A stretch of DNA of 64,000 bases, taken from the NCBI GenBank assembly GCA_002281855.1, contig NCHQ01000017.1:58768-122767 (forward strand), in the 5' to 3' direction. This DNA is from Rhodospirillales bacterium 24-66-33. GTDB lineage: Bacteria; Pseudomonadota; Alphaproteobacteria; Reyranellales; Reyranellaceae. A program made the translations under genes and the position numbers. A model generated the notes under the pieces. The model was not told where the DNA came from, did not search any database, and saw only the letters and a program-made list of their open reading frames with translations. Position 1 is the stretch's first letter. Each line of letters begins with the position of its first letter. Below are positions 1-8,251 of the stretch, piece by piece.

Positions 1-314
1 CCCGTGACCCGGTGTGCATCACGCGGGGCTGCGGCCAGCCCAGCAGCCACGCCGATCACGTCGTGCCTCGCAGCAAAGGCGGCGCCGACAGCCTCGATAA
101 TTTGAGGGGTATGTGCGGGCCCTGCCATAACCGCCGGAGCGCGAGCGGCAATGCAGCACCCCGGGCAGTGGGCTGCCTGCCCGATGGCACGCCACGCGAC
201 CCCGGGCACCCCTGGCTGGCATGGGACGGCGGCACCACCCCCGGCCCAAAACTTTCGCCGGGGGCCGACGACCGCGTGGGGGCAGTCGCACGCACTAAGT
301 TTCGAAAACAGTAA
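1..314 (+). CDS. HNH endonuclease, 5' end outside window
   Basis: The frame is open from the first bases and ends with TAA at 312-314, so the gene begins left of the window; the GTG at 12 falls inside the domain and is not a likely start. The visible part carries an HNH/McrA-type core: DPVC...GC, then SHADHVVPRSKGG (catalytic His-Asp-His region), then NLRGMCGPCHNRR with the second Cys pair. The tail after the core is Pro/Gly rich. The stop overlaps the ATG of the large terminase (TAATG). In HK97-type phages an HNH protein beside the terminase helps cos cleavage; that role is inferred from family and position. Confidence 0.85.
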   Translation, partial: RDPVCITRGCGQPSSHADHVVPRSKGGADSLDNLRGMCGPCHNRRSASGNAAPRAVGCLPDGTPRDPGHPWLAWDGGTTPGPKLSPGADDRVGAVARTKFRKQ

Positions 315-1972
315 TGGGCCTCCGTGGACCGGGTGCCAGGGCGCTGCGGCGGAAGCCCGGCGAGCCGCCGGCAGCCCCTCAGGAGCCGCAAAAACACCCC
401 TGGGACGAGCCCGGCCTGTCCCGGGCCGAGCGGGTGATCCGGTTCGTCGAATCGCTCCCGGTGACCAGCGGCGCCCTGGCTGGCACGCGATTCCGCCTGC
501 GGCCATTCCAGCGGAAGATGATCGGGCGGGTCTACAAGACCACCCGGGCCGGCCGGCGCCAGGTCCGCACGGCCGTCTGGAGCATGGCCCGCAAGAACGG
601 CAAGACCGATCTGGCCGCCCGCCTGGCGCTCTGCCACATCGCCGGGCCCGAGGCCGAGCCCCGCGGCGAGGTCTACAGCGCTGCGAACGACCGGTTTCAG
701 GCCGGCCGAACCTTCAGCGAGATCTGCGCGATCATCACCCGCACGCCCTGGCTGGCCGCCCGGGTCTCGATCCGGCGCCACTCCAAGGAGCTTGAGGACA
801 TCGAGGAGGCCGGCGGCACCGGCACGGTCTACGCCGCTCTGTCCGCCGACGTCGGCACCAAGCACGGCCTGTCGCCCAGCTTCGTGGTCTACGACGAGTA
901 CGGCCAGGCAGAGAAACCGGACCTCTACGACGTGCTCGACAGCGCCATGGGCGCCCGTGCCGAACCCCTGATGATGGTGATCTCGACGCAGGCGGCGCGA
1001 GACGAGGCGCCCCTGTCGCAGCTGATCGACTACGGGCTCCGCGTCCAGCGCGGCGAGGTCGATGATCCGAGCTTCCATCTGACCCTGTTCACGGCACCAC
1101 CGGAGGCCGACCCCTGGGAACGGGCGACATGGAAGCTGGCCAATCCCGCCCTGGGAGATTTCCGATCGCTCGAGGATGTGCAGCGGATGGCGTTGCAGGC
1201 GCAGCGCATGCCCAGCAAGGCGGCATCGTTCCGAAACCTCATCCTGAACCAGCGCGTCGACACCACGGCCCAATTCCTCTCGGCCGCGGTGTGGAAGCCC
1301 TGCGGCGGCGCTGTCGAGGTCGAGCATCTGAAGGGCCGCCGCTGCTATGGCGGCCTCGATCTCTCGCAAAGCCGCGATCTCACCGCGCTGGTGCTGGTCT
1401 TCGAGGATGATGACGAGTCCTACGACGTGCTGCCGTTTTTCTGGCTGCCGGCCGACGATCTCCGCGAACGCGAGGACACCGATCGCGTGCCCTATGTGCG
1501 CTGGGCCGAAGAGGGCTTCCTGCAGACCAGCCCCGGCCGGACGATCGATCCGAAAGCGGTCGCGCTGAAGATTGCCGAGCTGCACGGCCAGTACGACATC
1601 GAGGCGCTGGCATACGACCGCTGGCGTATCGAGGATCTTCGCCGCGAGCTCGACGCCATCGGTTGTGATGTGGTGCTGGTGCCACACGGCCAGGGCTTCA
1701 AGGACATGTCGCCATCGATCGATGTCCTGGAGCGGCTGATCTTCGAAGCCAAGATCCGCCACGGCGGGCATCCCGTGCTCACGATGTGCGCCTCGAATGC
1801 CAAGACCGCGAGCGATCCCGCCGGCAACCGGAAGCTCGACAAGCAGAAGTCGACGGGGCGAATCGACGGTCTCGTGGCGATGACCATGGCGGTCGGCCGA
1901 GCGGCATCGGGCGCCACGGCACGATCGGTCTACGAGGGCGACGACCGGCCCGATGGTTTGCTGGTGATCTGA
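314..1972 (+). CDS. Phage terminase large subunit (Terminase_1 type)
   Basis: A 552-residue ATPase-nuclease that would pump phage DNA into the prohead. A Walker A-like loop MARKNGKT is at residues 91-98, Walker B VVYDE at 191-195, the coupling motif MVISTQ near 221-226, and the RNase-H-like nuclease domain begins at GLDLSQS (347-353, with D349 as a metal ligand). Length and motif order are normal for HK97-like TerL. The start ATG overlaps the HNH stop. Portal, protease and capsid genes normally follow, but here the next gene is a tape measure. This large terminase is of a different family from the GpA-type one at 43565, so elements 1 and 3 package DNA by unrelated motors. Confidence 0.95.
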   Translation: MGLRGPGARALRRKPGEPPAAPQEPQKHPWDEPGLSRAERVIRFVESLPVTSGALAGTRFRLRPFQRKMIGRVYKTTRAGRRQVRTAVWSMARKNGKTDLAARLALCHIAGPEAEPRGEVYSAANDRFQAGRTFSEICAIITRTPWLAARVSIRRHSKELEDIEEAGGTGTVYAALSADVGTKHGLSPSFVVYDEYGQAEKPDLYDVLDSAMGARAEPLMMVISTQAARDEAPLSQLIDYGLRVQRGEVDDPSFHLTLFTAPPEADPWERATWKLANPALGDFRSLEDVQRMALQAQRMPSKAASFRNLILNQRVDTTAQFLSAAVWKPCGGAVEVEHLKGRRCYGGLDLSQSRDLTALVLVFEDDDESYDVLPFFWLPADDLREREDTDRVPYVRWAEEGFLQTSPGRTIDPKAVALKIAELHGQYDIEALAYDRWRIEDLRRELDAIGCDVVLVPHGQGFKDMSPSIDVLERLIFEAKIRHGGHPVLTMCASNAKTASDPAGNRKLDKQKSTGRIDGLVAMTMAVGRAASGATARSVYEGDDRPDGLLVI

Positions 1973-2106
1973 GCCCTCAGGCAGCCGGGGAAAGCTCGGG
2001 CAACAAGCGGCAAAGCTGAATTGGCCTCCGGGTCGGTGTTTCCGTGCATGGCGCGCCGGACGGCGACAATGATCAGCCGTCGCTTATCAGCACCACGGGA
2101 CCGGCC
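1973..2106. other. Terminase-tape measure junction, likely deletion scar
   Basis: About 130 bp with no convincing gene separates TerL from the tape measure protein. In intact siphoviruses portal, protease, capsid, connector, tail-terminator, tail-tube and chaperone genes lie here. I infer that roughly ten genes were lost or moved; the sequence itself shows no insertion element or repeat that would explain the event. Confidence 0.5.
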
Positions 2107-4641
2107 ATGGACCTCGCCAGACTTTCCCTTGAAGTGAACAGCGACTCGGTGCGCCAGGCCACCGTCGCGCTCCGCGAGATGGTGCCCGCGGCGAGCGCCG
2201 CCGAACGTGCGGCCCAACGTTGGGGCACGTCGAATTCTGCCGCGGCCCGGGCGACGGAAGACTTTTCCAAGCGTGTCCAGCGCACGATCCGCGACCTCGA
2301 ATTCGAGCGTCAGCAGCTCACGCGCACGGCGGCGGAACGGGAGCGCTATGCCGTGCTGAGACGCGCCGGCGTCGCCGAGATGTCGGCAGAGGGGCGCGCG
2401 ATTGCGTCCTCGGTGGCTGCCCTGCAAGCCCAGCGCGCCGCCTCGGCCAACGCGGCGATGTCGATGAAGGGAGTTGGCGCCGCCGGGACCGCGGCCGCGG
2501 GAAGCGTGGCGCTACTGACGCGAGCGCTGGGACCGTTGTCTGTCTTGCTGCTCGCCGCCGCCGCCGCGCGCAAGGTTTTCACCGCTGGACTGAATGCAGG
2601 CAATCTCGGCGAGGAAGCGGAACAGGTCGGATTGAATACCGACCAACTGCAGGCCTATCGGCTCGCGGGAGCGCAGGCCGGCATCCAGGCTGAGCAATTC
2701 GATGCCGCCCTCACCAAGCTCACTCGGACGGTCGGCGCCGCGAACGATGGCAGCAAGGAACAGATCGACCTTTTCGAGCGCCTCGGCGTCAAGCTGCTCG
2801 ACAACGAAGGCGGCCTTCGCAAGACCGCGGACCTCATGCCGGAGATCGCGCGCGGGCTTCTGAAGGTCGGCTCGGAAACCGAACGCAATGCCATGTTGCA
2901 GGACCTGTTCGGCCGGTCGGGGATGAAGATGGTCACTGTCTTGGGCCTGCTCGCCGAGGGGAACGAGAAGCTCGTCGACACCGCGAAACAGCAGAACGCG
3001 ATTATCGGCGAGAAGACCATGGCCGCATGGGACTCGCTGGGCGACCGGATGGCGGTGGCGTCCCAACAGGCGGACACGCTGTTCGCCACATTGGGCCGGC
3101 CCGTCGCCCTGGCCGGGCTGGAGATGATCAACTTTCATCTCGGCAACATGTTCGCCCTGATGAAGGGCATCGAGAAGACCTGGAGCTACATCACGTCGGG
3201 TCCCTCCGTGGGCACGCTGGAGACGCGGGCCAAGACGCTGCAGGCGACCATTGACGCCATGACGTCCGGAGCCGCCGGCGAGATGGACGACCTCGGCAAA
3301 GCCCGGCTCGCCGGCCTGTATCGGCAGTTGGGGGAGGTACAGCAGCAGATCGGCGACCAGCAGACCGCGGCCTACATGCCGCCCGTCACCGTCACGGCGT
3401 CTCCGATCGGCGTCCGCAATCCGACCGCCAAAGGCGGCAGCGCCGGCAGCGATCCCTATGCCAAGGCCGTCGAGGGTGCCCGTGAGTACGTCCTCACGAA
3501 ACAGGCTGAGACTGCCGCGATCGGCTTGAGCACCGAGGCCGCGGCCCGCCTGAAGCACGAGCAGGATCTGCTCAACAAGGTGATGGGCGACGGCAAGTCC
3601 GTCACCGATGCTCAGCGCGCGGCGCTGAGCGAGCTGGCTGCGAGCATGGCCGCGGCCGATGCCGGGCTCGAGGCGGCGAAGTATGAGAACGAGCGCCGCA
3701 GCCGGGTCGACGACTTCCTCGCGAACCAGGAGATGGAGCGGCAGTCTATCTTCATGACGGCCGAGGCCGCGGCCCGGCTGCGATATGAAACCGAAATGCT
3801 GGCCGAGGCGAAGCGCCGGCTCGGCGATGTCTCACCGCAGATGCGCGAAAACATCTCCGCGGATGCCGAGCAGATGGCCCGTAGCGAAGAGCAGACCCGC
3901 CGGCTCAGGGAGGGCATGCAATTTGCCCGCGATCTGACGAAGGGCCTCTTCATGGAATTCGCCCAGGGCATCCGCGAGGGGCAATCGATCTGGGAAGCGT
4001 TCGGTAATGCCGGCCTCAGTGCCCTCAGTAAAATCGCCGACAAGCTGATCGAAATGGCGGCGAACCAGCTGATGGCCGCGGCCTTCGGCGGTGGTGGAGG
4101 CATGGGCGGCATGGGTGGCGGTGGCGGCGGCCTCCTCGGAGGGGCGTTGAGCTTCATCGGCGGCCTGCTGTTCGAAAACGGCGCCGCGATCCACCGAGGC
4201 AACGTTGTCCCGTTTGCGCACGGGGCGGCCTTCGACCATGGCCATCTCACCCGCTTCGCTGCCGGCGGCATCGCGACGGAGCCGACCTACTTCGGGATGT
4301 CGGGCGGCCGCACCGGCGTCATGGGCGAAGCCGGGCCCGAGGCGATCATGCCGTTGACGCGCATGCCCGACGGCAAGCTCGGCGTCCAGGCGCATGGCGG
4401 ACCCGGCCGCGTCGAGCCGATGCAGCGCGGCGGCGGTGGCTCGGGCGGCCGAAGCTCGGGAGGTGGTGACGGCCCCATCACGGTCAACGTCGAGAACCGC
4501 GTGACGGTCGGCGAGTTCGTTTCGCGGGCGGAAGTCAATCAAGCCATGCGGCAGGTCGCCCTGCAGACGAAGCAGTCCACGATCGCCGCCATTGTCGATA
4601 TGCGGAAGCGTGGCGGCCTCAAGGACGTATTCAACCAATGA
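2107..4641 (+). CDS. Phage tail tape measure protein (element 1)
   Basis: An 844-residue tail-length/tape-measure protein. The N-terminal part is Ala-rich helical coiled coil, the centre has the conserved block GEEAEQVGLNTDQLQAYRLA, and the C-terminal third has Gly-rich stretches (GGGGGMGGMGGGGGG) and ends in MRKRGGLKDVFNQ. The block and the C-terminus closely match the tape measure of element 3 at 56019, so the two are homologues from related phages. I chose ATG 2107 (MDLARLSLEV) because the upstream in-frame ATG at 2044 adds only unconserved residues. The stop overlaps the next ATG (ATGA). Without tail-tube and tail-tip genes nearby it probably serves no complete virion. Confidence 0.9.
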   Translation: MDLARLSLEVNSDSVRQATVALREMVPAASAAERAAQRWGTSNSAAARATEDFSKRVQRTIRDLEFERQQLTRTAAERERYAVLRRAGVAEMSAEGRAIASSVAALQAQRAASANAAMSMKGVGAAGTAAAGSVALLTRALGPLSVLLLAAAAARKVFTAGLNAGNLGEEAEQVGLNTDQLQAYRLAGAQAGIQAEQFDAALTKLTRTVGAANDGSKEQIDLFERLGVKLLDNEGGLRKTADLMPEIARGLLKVGSETERNAMLQDLFGRSGMKMVTVLGLLAEGNEKLVDTAKQQNAIIGEKTMAAWDSLGDRMAVASQQADTLFATLGRPVALAGLEMINFHLGNMFALMKGIEKTWSYITSGPSVGTLETRAKTLQATIDAMTSGAAGEMDDLGKARLAGLYRQLGEVQQQIGDQQTAAYMPPVTVTASPIGVRNPTAKGGSAGSDPYAKAVEGAREYVLTKQAETAAIGLSTEAAARLKHEQDLLNKVMGDGKSVTDAQRAALSELAASMAAADAGLEAAKYENERRSRVDDFLANQEMERQSIFMTAEAAARLRYETEMLAEAKRRLGDVSPQMRENISADAEQMARSEEQTRRLREGMQFARDLTKGLFMEFAQGIREGQSIWEAFGNAGLSALSKIADKLIEMAANQLMAAAFGGGGGMGGMGGGGGGLLGGALSFIGGLLFENGAAIHRGNVVPFAHGAAFDHGHLTRFAAGGIATEPTYFGMSGGRTGVMGEAGPEAIMPLTRMPDGKLGVQAHGGPGRVEPMQRGGGGSGGRSSGGGDGPITVNVENRVTVGEFVSRAEVNQAMRQVALQTKQSTIAAIVDMRKRGGLKDVFNQ

Positions 4642-4934
4642 TCGATCCAAACGAAGATCCACGAATGGAGTACCTGAGGGCGCGCCGCGCTGAAGCGGAG
4701 GCCGCTGAGATCGAGGTCGTGACCGAGATTGCAGCGCAGCGCGCCACGCTCGACGGCCTGACCGATCAGATCGACGCGCTGCTGCGGTCGATCACTGAGA
4801 ACAATGTGAGGGCCTTCGGCTTTCGGAACAGGCTGATCTCGCTCGGCGGCTCGCCATCGGCGGACATCATCGATGCCGCTCTGCTGCGCCGTCAAATCAT
4901 CGGACGAATAAGCCACAAGGCAGTGAGGGGCTGA
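4638..4934 (+). CDS. Small phage protein, helical, unknown
   Basis: A 98-residue protein whose ATG overlaps the tape-measure stop (ATGA at 4638). The N-terminal half (DPRMEYLRARRAEAEAAEIEVVTEIAAQRATLDGLTDQIDALLRSI) reads as one long amphipathic helix or coiled coil. No catalytic motif is visible. Its place after the tape measure suggests a tail-related or accessory role, but I do not recognise the family. Confidence 0.7.
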   Translation: MIDPNEDPRMEYLRARRAEAEAAEIEVVTEIAAQRATLDGLTDQIDALLRSITENNVRAFGFRNRLISLGGSPSADIIDAALLRRQIIGRISHKAVRG

Positions 4935-5252
4935 ATGGCCAACGACAACGCCAACGACAACGCCGCGGGCCGCGATCTCTTGCGCGTGATGGCCCGGCTC
5001 ACCGCGCTCGAGGTGATCATGAAGATGATCGCCGGCAACGCCTTCGGGCGCCTGTCGAACGAAGATGCCCGGGCGTGGGCCGACGACGTCTTGAGCTACC
5101 TTGGCGACATCCAGCCGGGGCGCGAGCCCGAGCCTGATGAGCTGCTCGTCTGGGTCGCGATCAAGACAGAGGCAGTCGCGTCGGGCGCCAGGCTGCTGAA
5201 GGGCGCGCTCGAGGTGGCGGCCAGGATCCGCGCCGAGCGCGATCAGGACTGA
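4935..5252 (+). CDS. Small phage protein, unknown
   Basis: A 105-residue protein starting at the base after the previous stop, so translation is probably coupled. It begins with the Asn/Asp-rich MANDNANDNA, followed by predicted helices. No Cys clusters, signal peptide or membrane segment is seen. It belongs to the late-gene remnant of element 1; function unknown. Confidence 0.7.
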   Translation: MANDNANDNAAGRDLLRVMARLTALEVIMKMIAGNAFGRLSNEDARAWADDVLSYLGDIQPGREPEPDELLVWVAIKTEAVASGARLLKGALEVAARIRAERDQD

Positions 5253-5318
5253 GGGCCGACCGCATGGATGCCCGCGACGGCCCGCTCGACGCGGTGACAG
5301 TTCAACTGGAGTGACCAC

Positions 5319-5717
5319 ATGTCTGGAGTGATGGACCGGCACCGCGCCAGCGCCGCGCGGATCATCGCGAAGTGGAAGACCGGCGAGGTGGTGCTGATCC
5401 GCACCCACCCCGGCGCGCCAGACCCCGACCGACCCTGGATCCCCGGCACGCCGACGACGACCGATGTGTATGTCCTCGATGCGCGCGTCGACGGCGTCGC
5501 CGCCGACCTGGTCGATGGGTCGACCATTCTCGCAACTGATCTGGTCGTGATCGCATCGCCCAAGGCGCGCGACACGGTGAGCGGCGCCGTGGTCGATATC
5601 GTTCCCACGATCACGGACACGCTGACCCTCGACGGCCAGACGAAGGTGATCAAGCGGGTGCAGCCCTATCCAGCCGCGGGCCCCGCCGCCCTGTTCCACA
5701 TCTTCGTCGCGAGCTGA
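5319..5717 (+). CDS. Putative phage neck / head-tail joining protein
   Basis: 132 residues with the layout of a common siphovirus neck family: an N-terminal helix (MDRHRASAARIIAKW), a strand-rich region that includes PWIPGTPTTTDVYVLDARVDG, and a C-terminal half DTLTLDGQTKVIKRVQPYPAAGPAALFHIFVAS. I infer the family from this architecture only. GGAG lies 8 nt before the ATG. In intact phages such a gene lies between capsid and tail tube, so its position after the tape measure supports rearrangement of element 1. The stop overlaps the next ATG by one base. Confidence 0.5.
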   Translation: MSGVMDRHRASAARIIAKWKTGEVVLIRTHPGAPDPDRPWIPGTPTTTDVYVLDARVDGVAADLVDGSTILATDLVVIASPKARDTVSGAVVDIVPTITDTLTLDGQTKVIKRVQPYPAAGPAALFHIFVAS

Positions 5718-6595
5718 TGTCCCGGGCGAAGCGCAAGCGGAAGGAACGCGCCGAGCGGCTACATCGCGAACCGATCGTACGGCGTGTTGCCGAGCTGCTG
5801 ATGACCGGCTCGCCGACGCCGTGGCGATGGACGAGCGAAGCACGGCACGGACTGCGCGCCGGCTTGTGCTTGAACGGAATGGGTTGGCACGAAGCCGACG
5901 CTCGCGCGGAGGAAATCGTTCGGCTCGCGCGTCATCGTATCGGCCTGTCGAGGTGCCCGACCTGGACCGAGGCCCAAGGCGACCTGCCGGAGGAGCGAGA
6001 GTACTGGTACTGCTCGAGCTGCGGCGGGCACATGCCCGAGGGGAGTGACCGGCCTTGGTGCTCGAGCAACTGCCATGCCGTTCAGCTTGAGCGCCGCTAT
6101 GAGGCCGACCGGCGCGATGGGGACATGGCCAGACGACAGTCGATCCGCGCGATCTTTTCGAACGGCCTGCCCGAGCAGCCGAAATACATGGACCCGCGCA
6201 CGCGGCTCTGCAGGCATTGTCGCAAGCCCTTCACGGCGAAGCGAGCTGACCGGAGCTACTGCTCGAACAGCTGTGTTTCGTCGGCTCGACGCCTCGATAT
6301 TCGGGATTGCCTGTTCTGCGCCACACCGTTCACCGCGAAGGTCGGAGCGCAGAAGTATTGCAGCCAGGCATGTTCTTACGAGGCCAGCCTACGAGCCCCG
6401 CGCCAGCACCCCTTATCGGGCGAGCGGCCCTGCGGAGTTTGCGGAGAGGTCTTCGTGCCGCCGTCCAATTGCAGACGGCAACTCTATTGCCAGCCGTCGT
6501 GTCGACGTGTGTCCAGAAACCGGAGTCAGCGAGACTACCAGCAGCGGCTAAGCGAACAGCGCCCGGAGACGATGCCCATGGCCGAGGCGGCGTGA
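5717..6595 (+). CDS. Four-finger zinc-binding protein
   Basis: A 292-residue protein with a basic N-terminus (MSRAKRKRKERAERLHRE), an alpha-helical region, then four C-x2-C ... YC/WC-x2/3-C clusters: C99/C102/C115/C119, C165/C168/C182/C186, C198/C201/C215/C219 and C239/C242/C258/C262. Fingers 2 and 3 share KPFTAK/TPFTAK and a YCSxxC half, so they look like tandem duplicates. Each cluster could bind one zinc; a nucleic-acid-binding role is inferred. It is the last gene of the left rightward operon, with its start coupled to the neck-like gene. Family function is unknown to me. Confidence 0.75.
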   Translation: MSRAKRKRKERAERLHREPIVRRVAELLMTGSPTPWRWTSEARHGLRAGLCLNGMGWHEADARAEEIVRLARHRIGLSRCPTWTEAQGDLPEEREYWYCSSCGGHMPEGSDRPWCSSNCHAVQLERRYEADRRDGDMARRQSIRAIFSNGLPEQPKYMDPRTRLCRHCRKPFTAKRADRSYCSNSCVSSARRLDIRDCLFCATPFTAKVGAQKYCSQACSYEASLRAPRQHPLSGERPCGVCGEVFVPPSNCRRQLYCQPSCRRVSRNRSQRDYQQRLSEQRPETMPMAEAA

Positions 6596-6647
6596 TTGGA
6601 TTGCCGCTTTACTATGCTGCGGTCAACGTCTGTCGGATGCTGGAATG

Positions 6648-7490
6648 TCAGCCGGTCGCGCCGGATGAGTTAAGGGCCTCCGATACTCTGAGGCTTTCTT
6701 TGTGCCGATCTTCCTGAGCTTTCTGGGCGTCGTCGCGACTCTGTATCAAGTTCCGCCGCTCCCAACCTGCGCTCGGCAAAGGTGGCAGCCCGGCTCGGAG
6801 CTCGGCCGCAAGATCTAGCGCTTCTACGCCTTTGCTTGCGATTTGTTCAATGGCGAAAAGAGACGTGTCATCATCATCCGCCGCCTGCCAAAGGTACGCG
6901 ATGGAATTGGTGACTAGGTCAACTTCGTTTTTCATGGTCAAGGCGCGAGCCATTAAATCTGGCGAAAGCGACTTCCAGTCGATGTCCGCCGCAAACGCGG
7001 GAAACACCGGAATAGAAGGGACTGCGGTAGGATGATGGCCGCCGCTCTGGGCCTCATGGAGCGAATGAGTGGAGAGAACTTCGCCACACTTGATTGCGAA
7101 GCCTTCAAGCGCCACTGCCGCTTGCAGCGAAGAATAGAATCTCGTCTTCTTTGTCGTCCAAAATTCTCTAAGCCACGTGAAAAGCGTCGTCAGGGCCGCT
7201 GCTGAAATGCCAGTCAGCAAAATTTTCCAGATTTCATCAGTCATGGTACGCCCCTTCCAGCCGTCAACACCGGATGCAACGCACGCCGGGTAGGCTGCGA
7301 GAAAGCAAAGAGCCGTGTCCTCGGCGTCCTTCTTCGACTTGACCGTGCCATCTATATGCGTGCCACCGTTTCGCCGAGTCCCGTCAACGATGACGGGAAT
7401 GATCGACATCGAATGAATTCGAAGGCCAAGCCTAATAGCCATGACAGCATGACCAGCCTCATGAACGGCAGTGCAGCGCAGATCGCTCAC
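6648..7490 (-). CDS. HEAGH peptidase-like segment joined to membrane-anchored protein
   Basis: The ORF starts with GTG at 7490, overlapping the stop of the RHH gene (GTGA), and encodes 280 residues. Residues 1-82 contain TAVHEAGHAVMAIRLG, the HExGH zinc motif of M41-like peptidases, but the rest of a peptidase domain is missing. Residue 83 is an ATG (7244) preceded by GGAAGGGGCG, a strong ribosome binding site; from there MTDEIWKILLTGISAAALTTLF reads as a normal start with an N-terminal membrane segment followed by a soluble domain with an acidic patch (DDDDTS). I think a truncated peptidase gene has become in-frame with an independent membrane-protein gene (6648-7244), or the real product is only the latter. 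Confidence 0.6.
   Translation of the reverse strand: MSDLRCTAVHEAGHAVMAIRLGLRIHSMSIIPVIVDGTRRNGGTHIDGTVKSKKDAEDTALCFLAAYPACVASGVDGWKGRTMTDEIWKILLTGISAAALTTLFTWLREFWTTKKTRFYSSLQAAVALEGFAIKCGEVLSTHSLHEAQSGGHHPTAVPSIPVFPAFAADIDWKSLSPDLMARALTMKNEVDLVTNSIAYLWQAADDDDTSLFAIEQIASKGVEALDLAAELRAGLPPLPSAGWERRNLIQSRDDAQKAQEDRHKESLRVSEALNSSGATG
7245..7256 (-). promoter_or_regulatory. Ribosome binding site for internal start at 7244
   Basis: Read on the minus strand the bases before the ATG at 7244 include GGAAGGGGCG, with the purine core about 6-8 nt from the ATG. This is stronger than the site before the GTG at 7490 and supports separate translation of the downstream membrane protein. Confidence 0.55.
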
Positions 7491-7696
7491 CGCGCCCGGA
7501 CCTTCACCTTCAGCCCCAGCTCGACCAAACGGCGCACGGCTTCGCTGCGAGTGACGTCCGCCGCCGATGCATAGGCGTCGACAGCGACGACCATCTCAGG
7601 GGGAAAGGCGATCGGAATGGAGAGGCGCCGCCCCTCCGGCTTTGGCGGCCGCCCGCGCTTCTTTTTCTGTGTAGCGTTAATTGTTGACTTCGCCAT
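7487..7696 (-). CDS. Ribbon-helix-helix DNA-binding protein with AT-hook-like N-terminus
   Basis: A 69-residue regulator. Residues 11-20 (KKKRGRPPKP) resemble an AT-hook, and the rest (SIPIAFPPEMVVAVDAYA...TRSEAVRRLVELGLKV) is a CopG/Arc-type ribbon-helix-helix, with the strand followed by two helices. Such proteins bind as dimers and often repress their own operon. The start codon lies between the arms of an inverted repeat (7663-7717). The gene is translationally coupled to the GTG of the peptidase-like gene. No toxin-like partner is evident, so I do not call it an antitoxin. Confidence 0.8.
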   Translation of the reverse strand: MAKSTINATQKKKRGRPPKPEGRRLSIPIAFPPEMVVAVDAYASAADVTRSEAVRRLVELGLKVKVRAR

Positions 7697-7717
7697 TCAT
7701 TAATCCTACACAGAAAA
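7663..7717. promoter_or_regulatory. Inverted repeat around the RHH start, probable operator
   Basis: Arms TTTTCTGTGTAG (7663-7674) and CTACACAGAAAA (7706-7717) are perfect 12-bp inverted copies with flanking TTAA on the inner side of each (7677-7680 and 7700-7703). The 31-bp centre contains the RHH start codon. The site also lies between the two divergent operons, so an RHH dimer-of-dimers bound here could control both. Confidence 0.6.
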
Positions 7718-7781
7718 GCGGGCCAAGGGAAGGCGGCAACCTCCCCAAGGCCCTGACCACCACCGACCCGAGGAGTCGATC

Positions 7782-8033
7782 ATGGCTGTTGAACACCATA
7801 CACCACCTACCGCCGTCGACCGTCGCGCGATCTTGGCCACCTTCGCCGGCGGCCTCTGTATCCCGACGATCGCCACCGTCCCCATGCGGACGCAGGCACC
7901 CGATCCGCGCGACGCGATCCGCCACACGGCGGACTTGCTGGCCGCCATGCTGACAGAGGCCCACGGCGGCGCTTGGGCGGCAACCGTCGAGCGCGGCTTC
8001 GTGCTGATCCAGCCGGAAGGGGGCGCACGATGA
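7782..8033 (+). CDS. Small phage protein with hydrophobic N-terminal segment
   Basis: 83 residues; GAGGAG lies upstream of the ATG. After DRRAILATFAGGLCIPTIATVPM (weak membrane or signal-like stretch at about 14-35) comes a helical domain ending in ERGFVLIQPEGG. First gene of a four-gene operon whose members overlap by four bases each (ATGA). Function unknown; it is divergent from the RHH gene. Confidence 0.65.
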   Translation: MAVEHHTPPTAVDRRAILATFAGGLCIPTIATVPMRTQAPDPRDAIRHTADLLAAMLTEAHGGAWAATVERGFVLIQPEGGAR

Positions 8034-8251
8034 AGCGCCCCAGCACAGCCAAGAGCCCCAAGGCCCGCGAGCCCTTTTTCCTCGATCCCGCGAAGGACTC
8101 GCGCATGCGGAGATGGGCGGCAAAGATCGCTTCCGAACTACCATCCGAAACAAACGACGCGCTGCTCGTTCTCGGGTACGCCCGCGGACTGATCGAATGG
8201 GCCGACTACGACGAGTCGCCCTCGAAGGCGGGCCGGAGGTCGGGACGATGA
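8030..8251 (+). CDS. Small protein with one copy of the RxW-AK-ELP module
   Basis: 73 residues from ATG 8030, overlapping the previous stop. A basic N-terminus (MKRPSTAKSPKAREPF) precedes a roughly 35-residue helical module SRMRRWAAKIASELPSETNDALLVLGYARGLIEW. The same module occurs twice in the next gene product. No known domain recognised. Confidence 0.65.
   Translation: MKRPSTAKSPKAREPFFLDPAKDSRMRRWAAKIASELPSETNDALLVLGYARGLIEWADYDESPSKAGRRSGR

Noticed and set aside
7487..7696. RHH gene as antitoxin of a toxin-antitoxin pair
   Set aside because: The adjacent genes do not resemble toxins; autoregulatory phage repressor is simpler.
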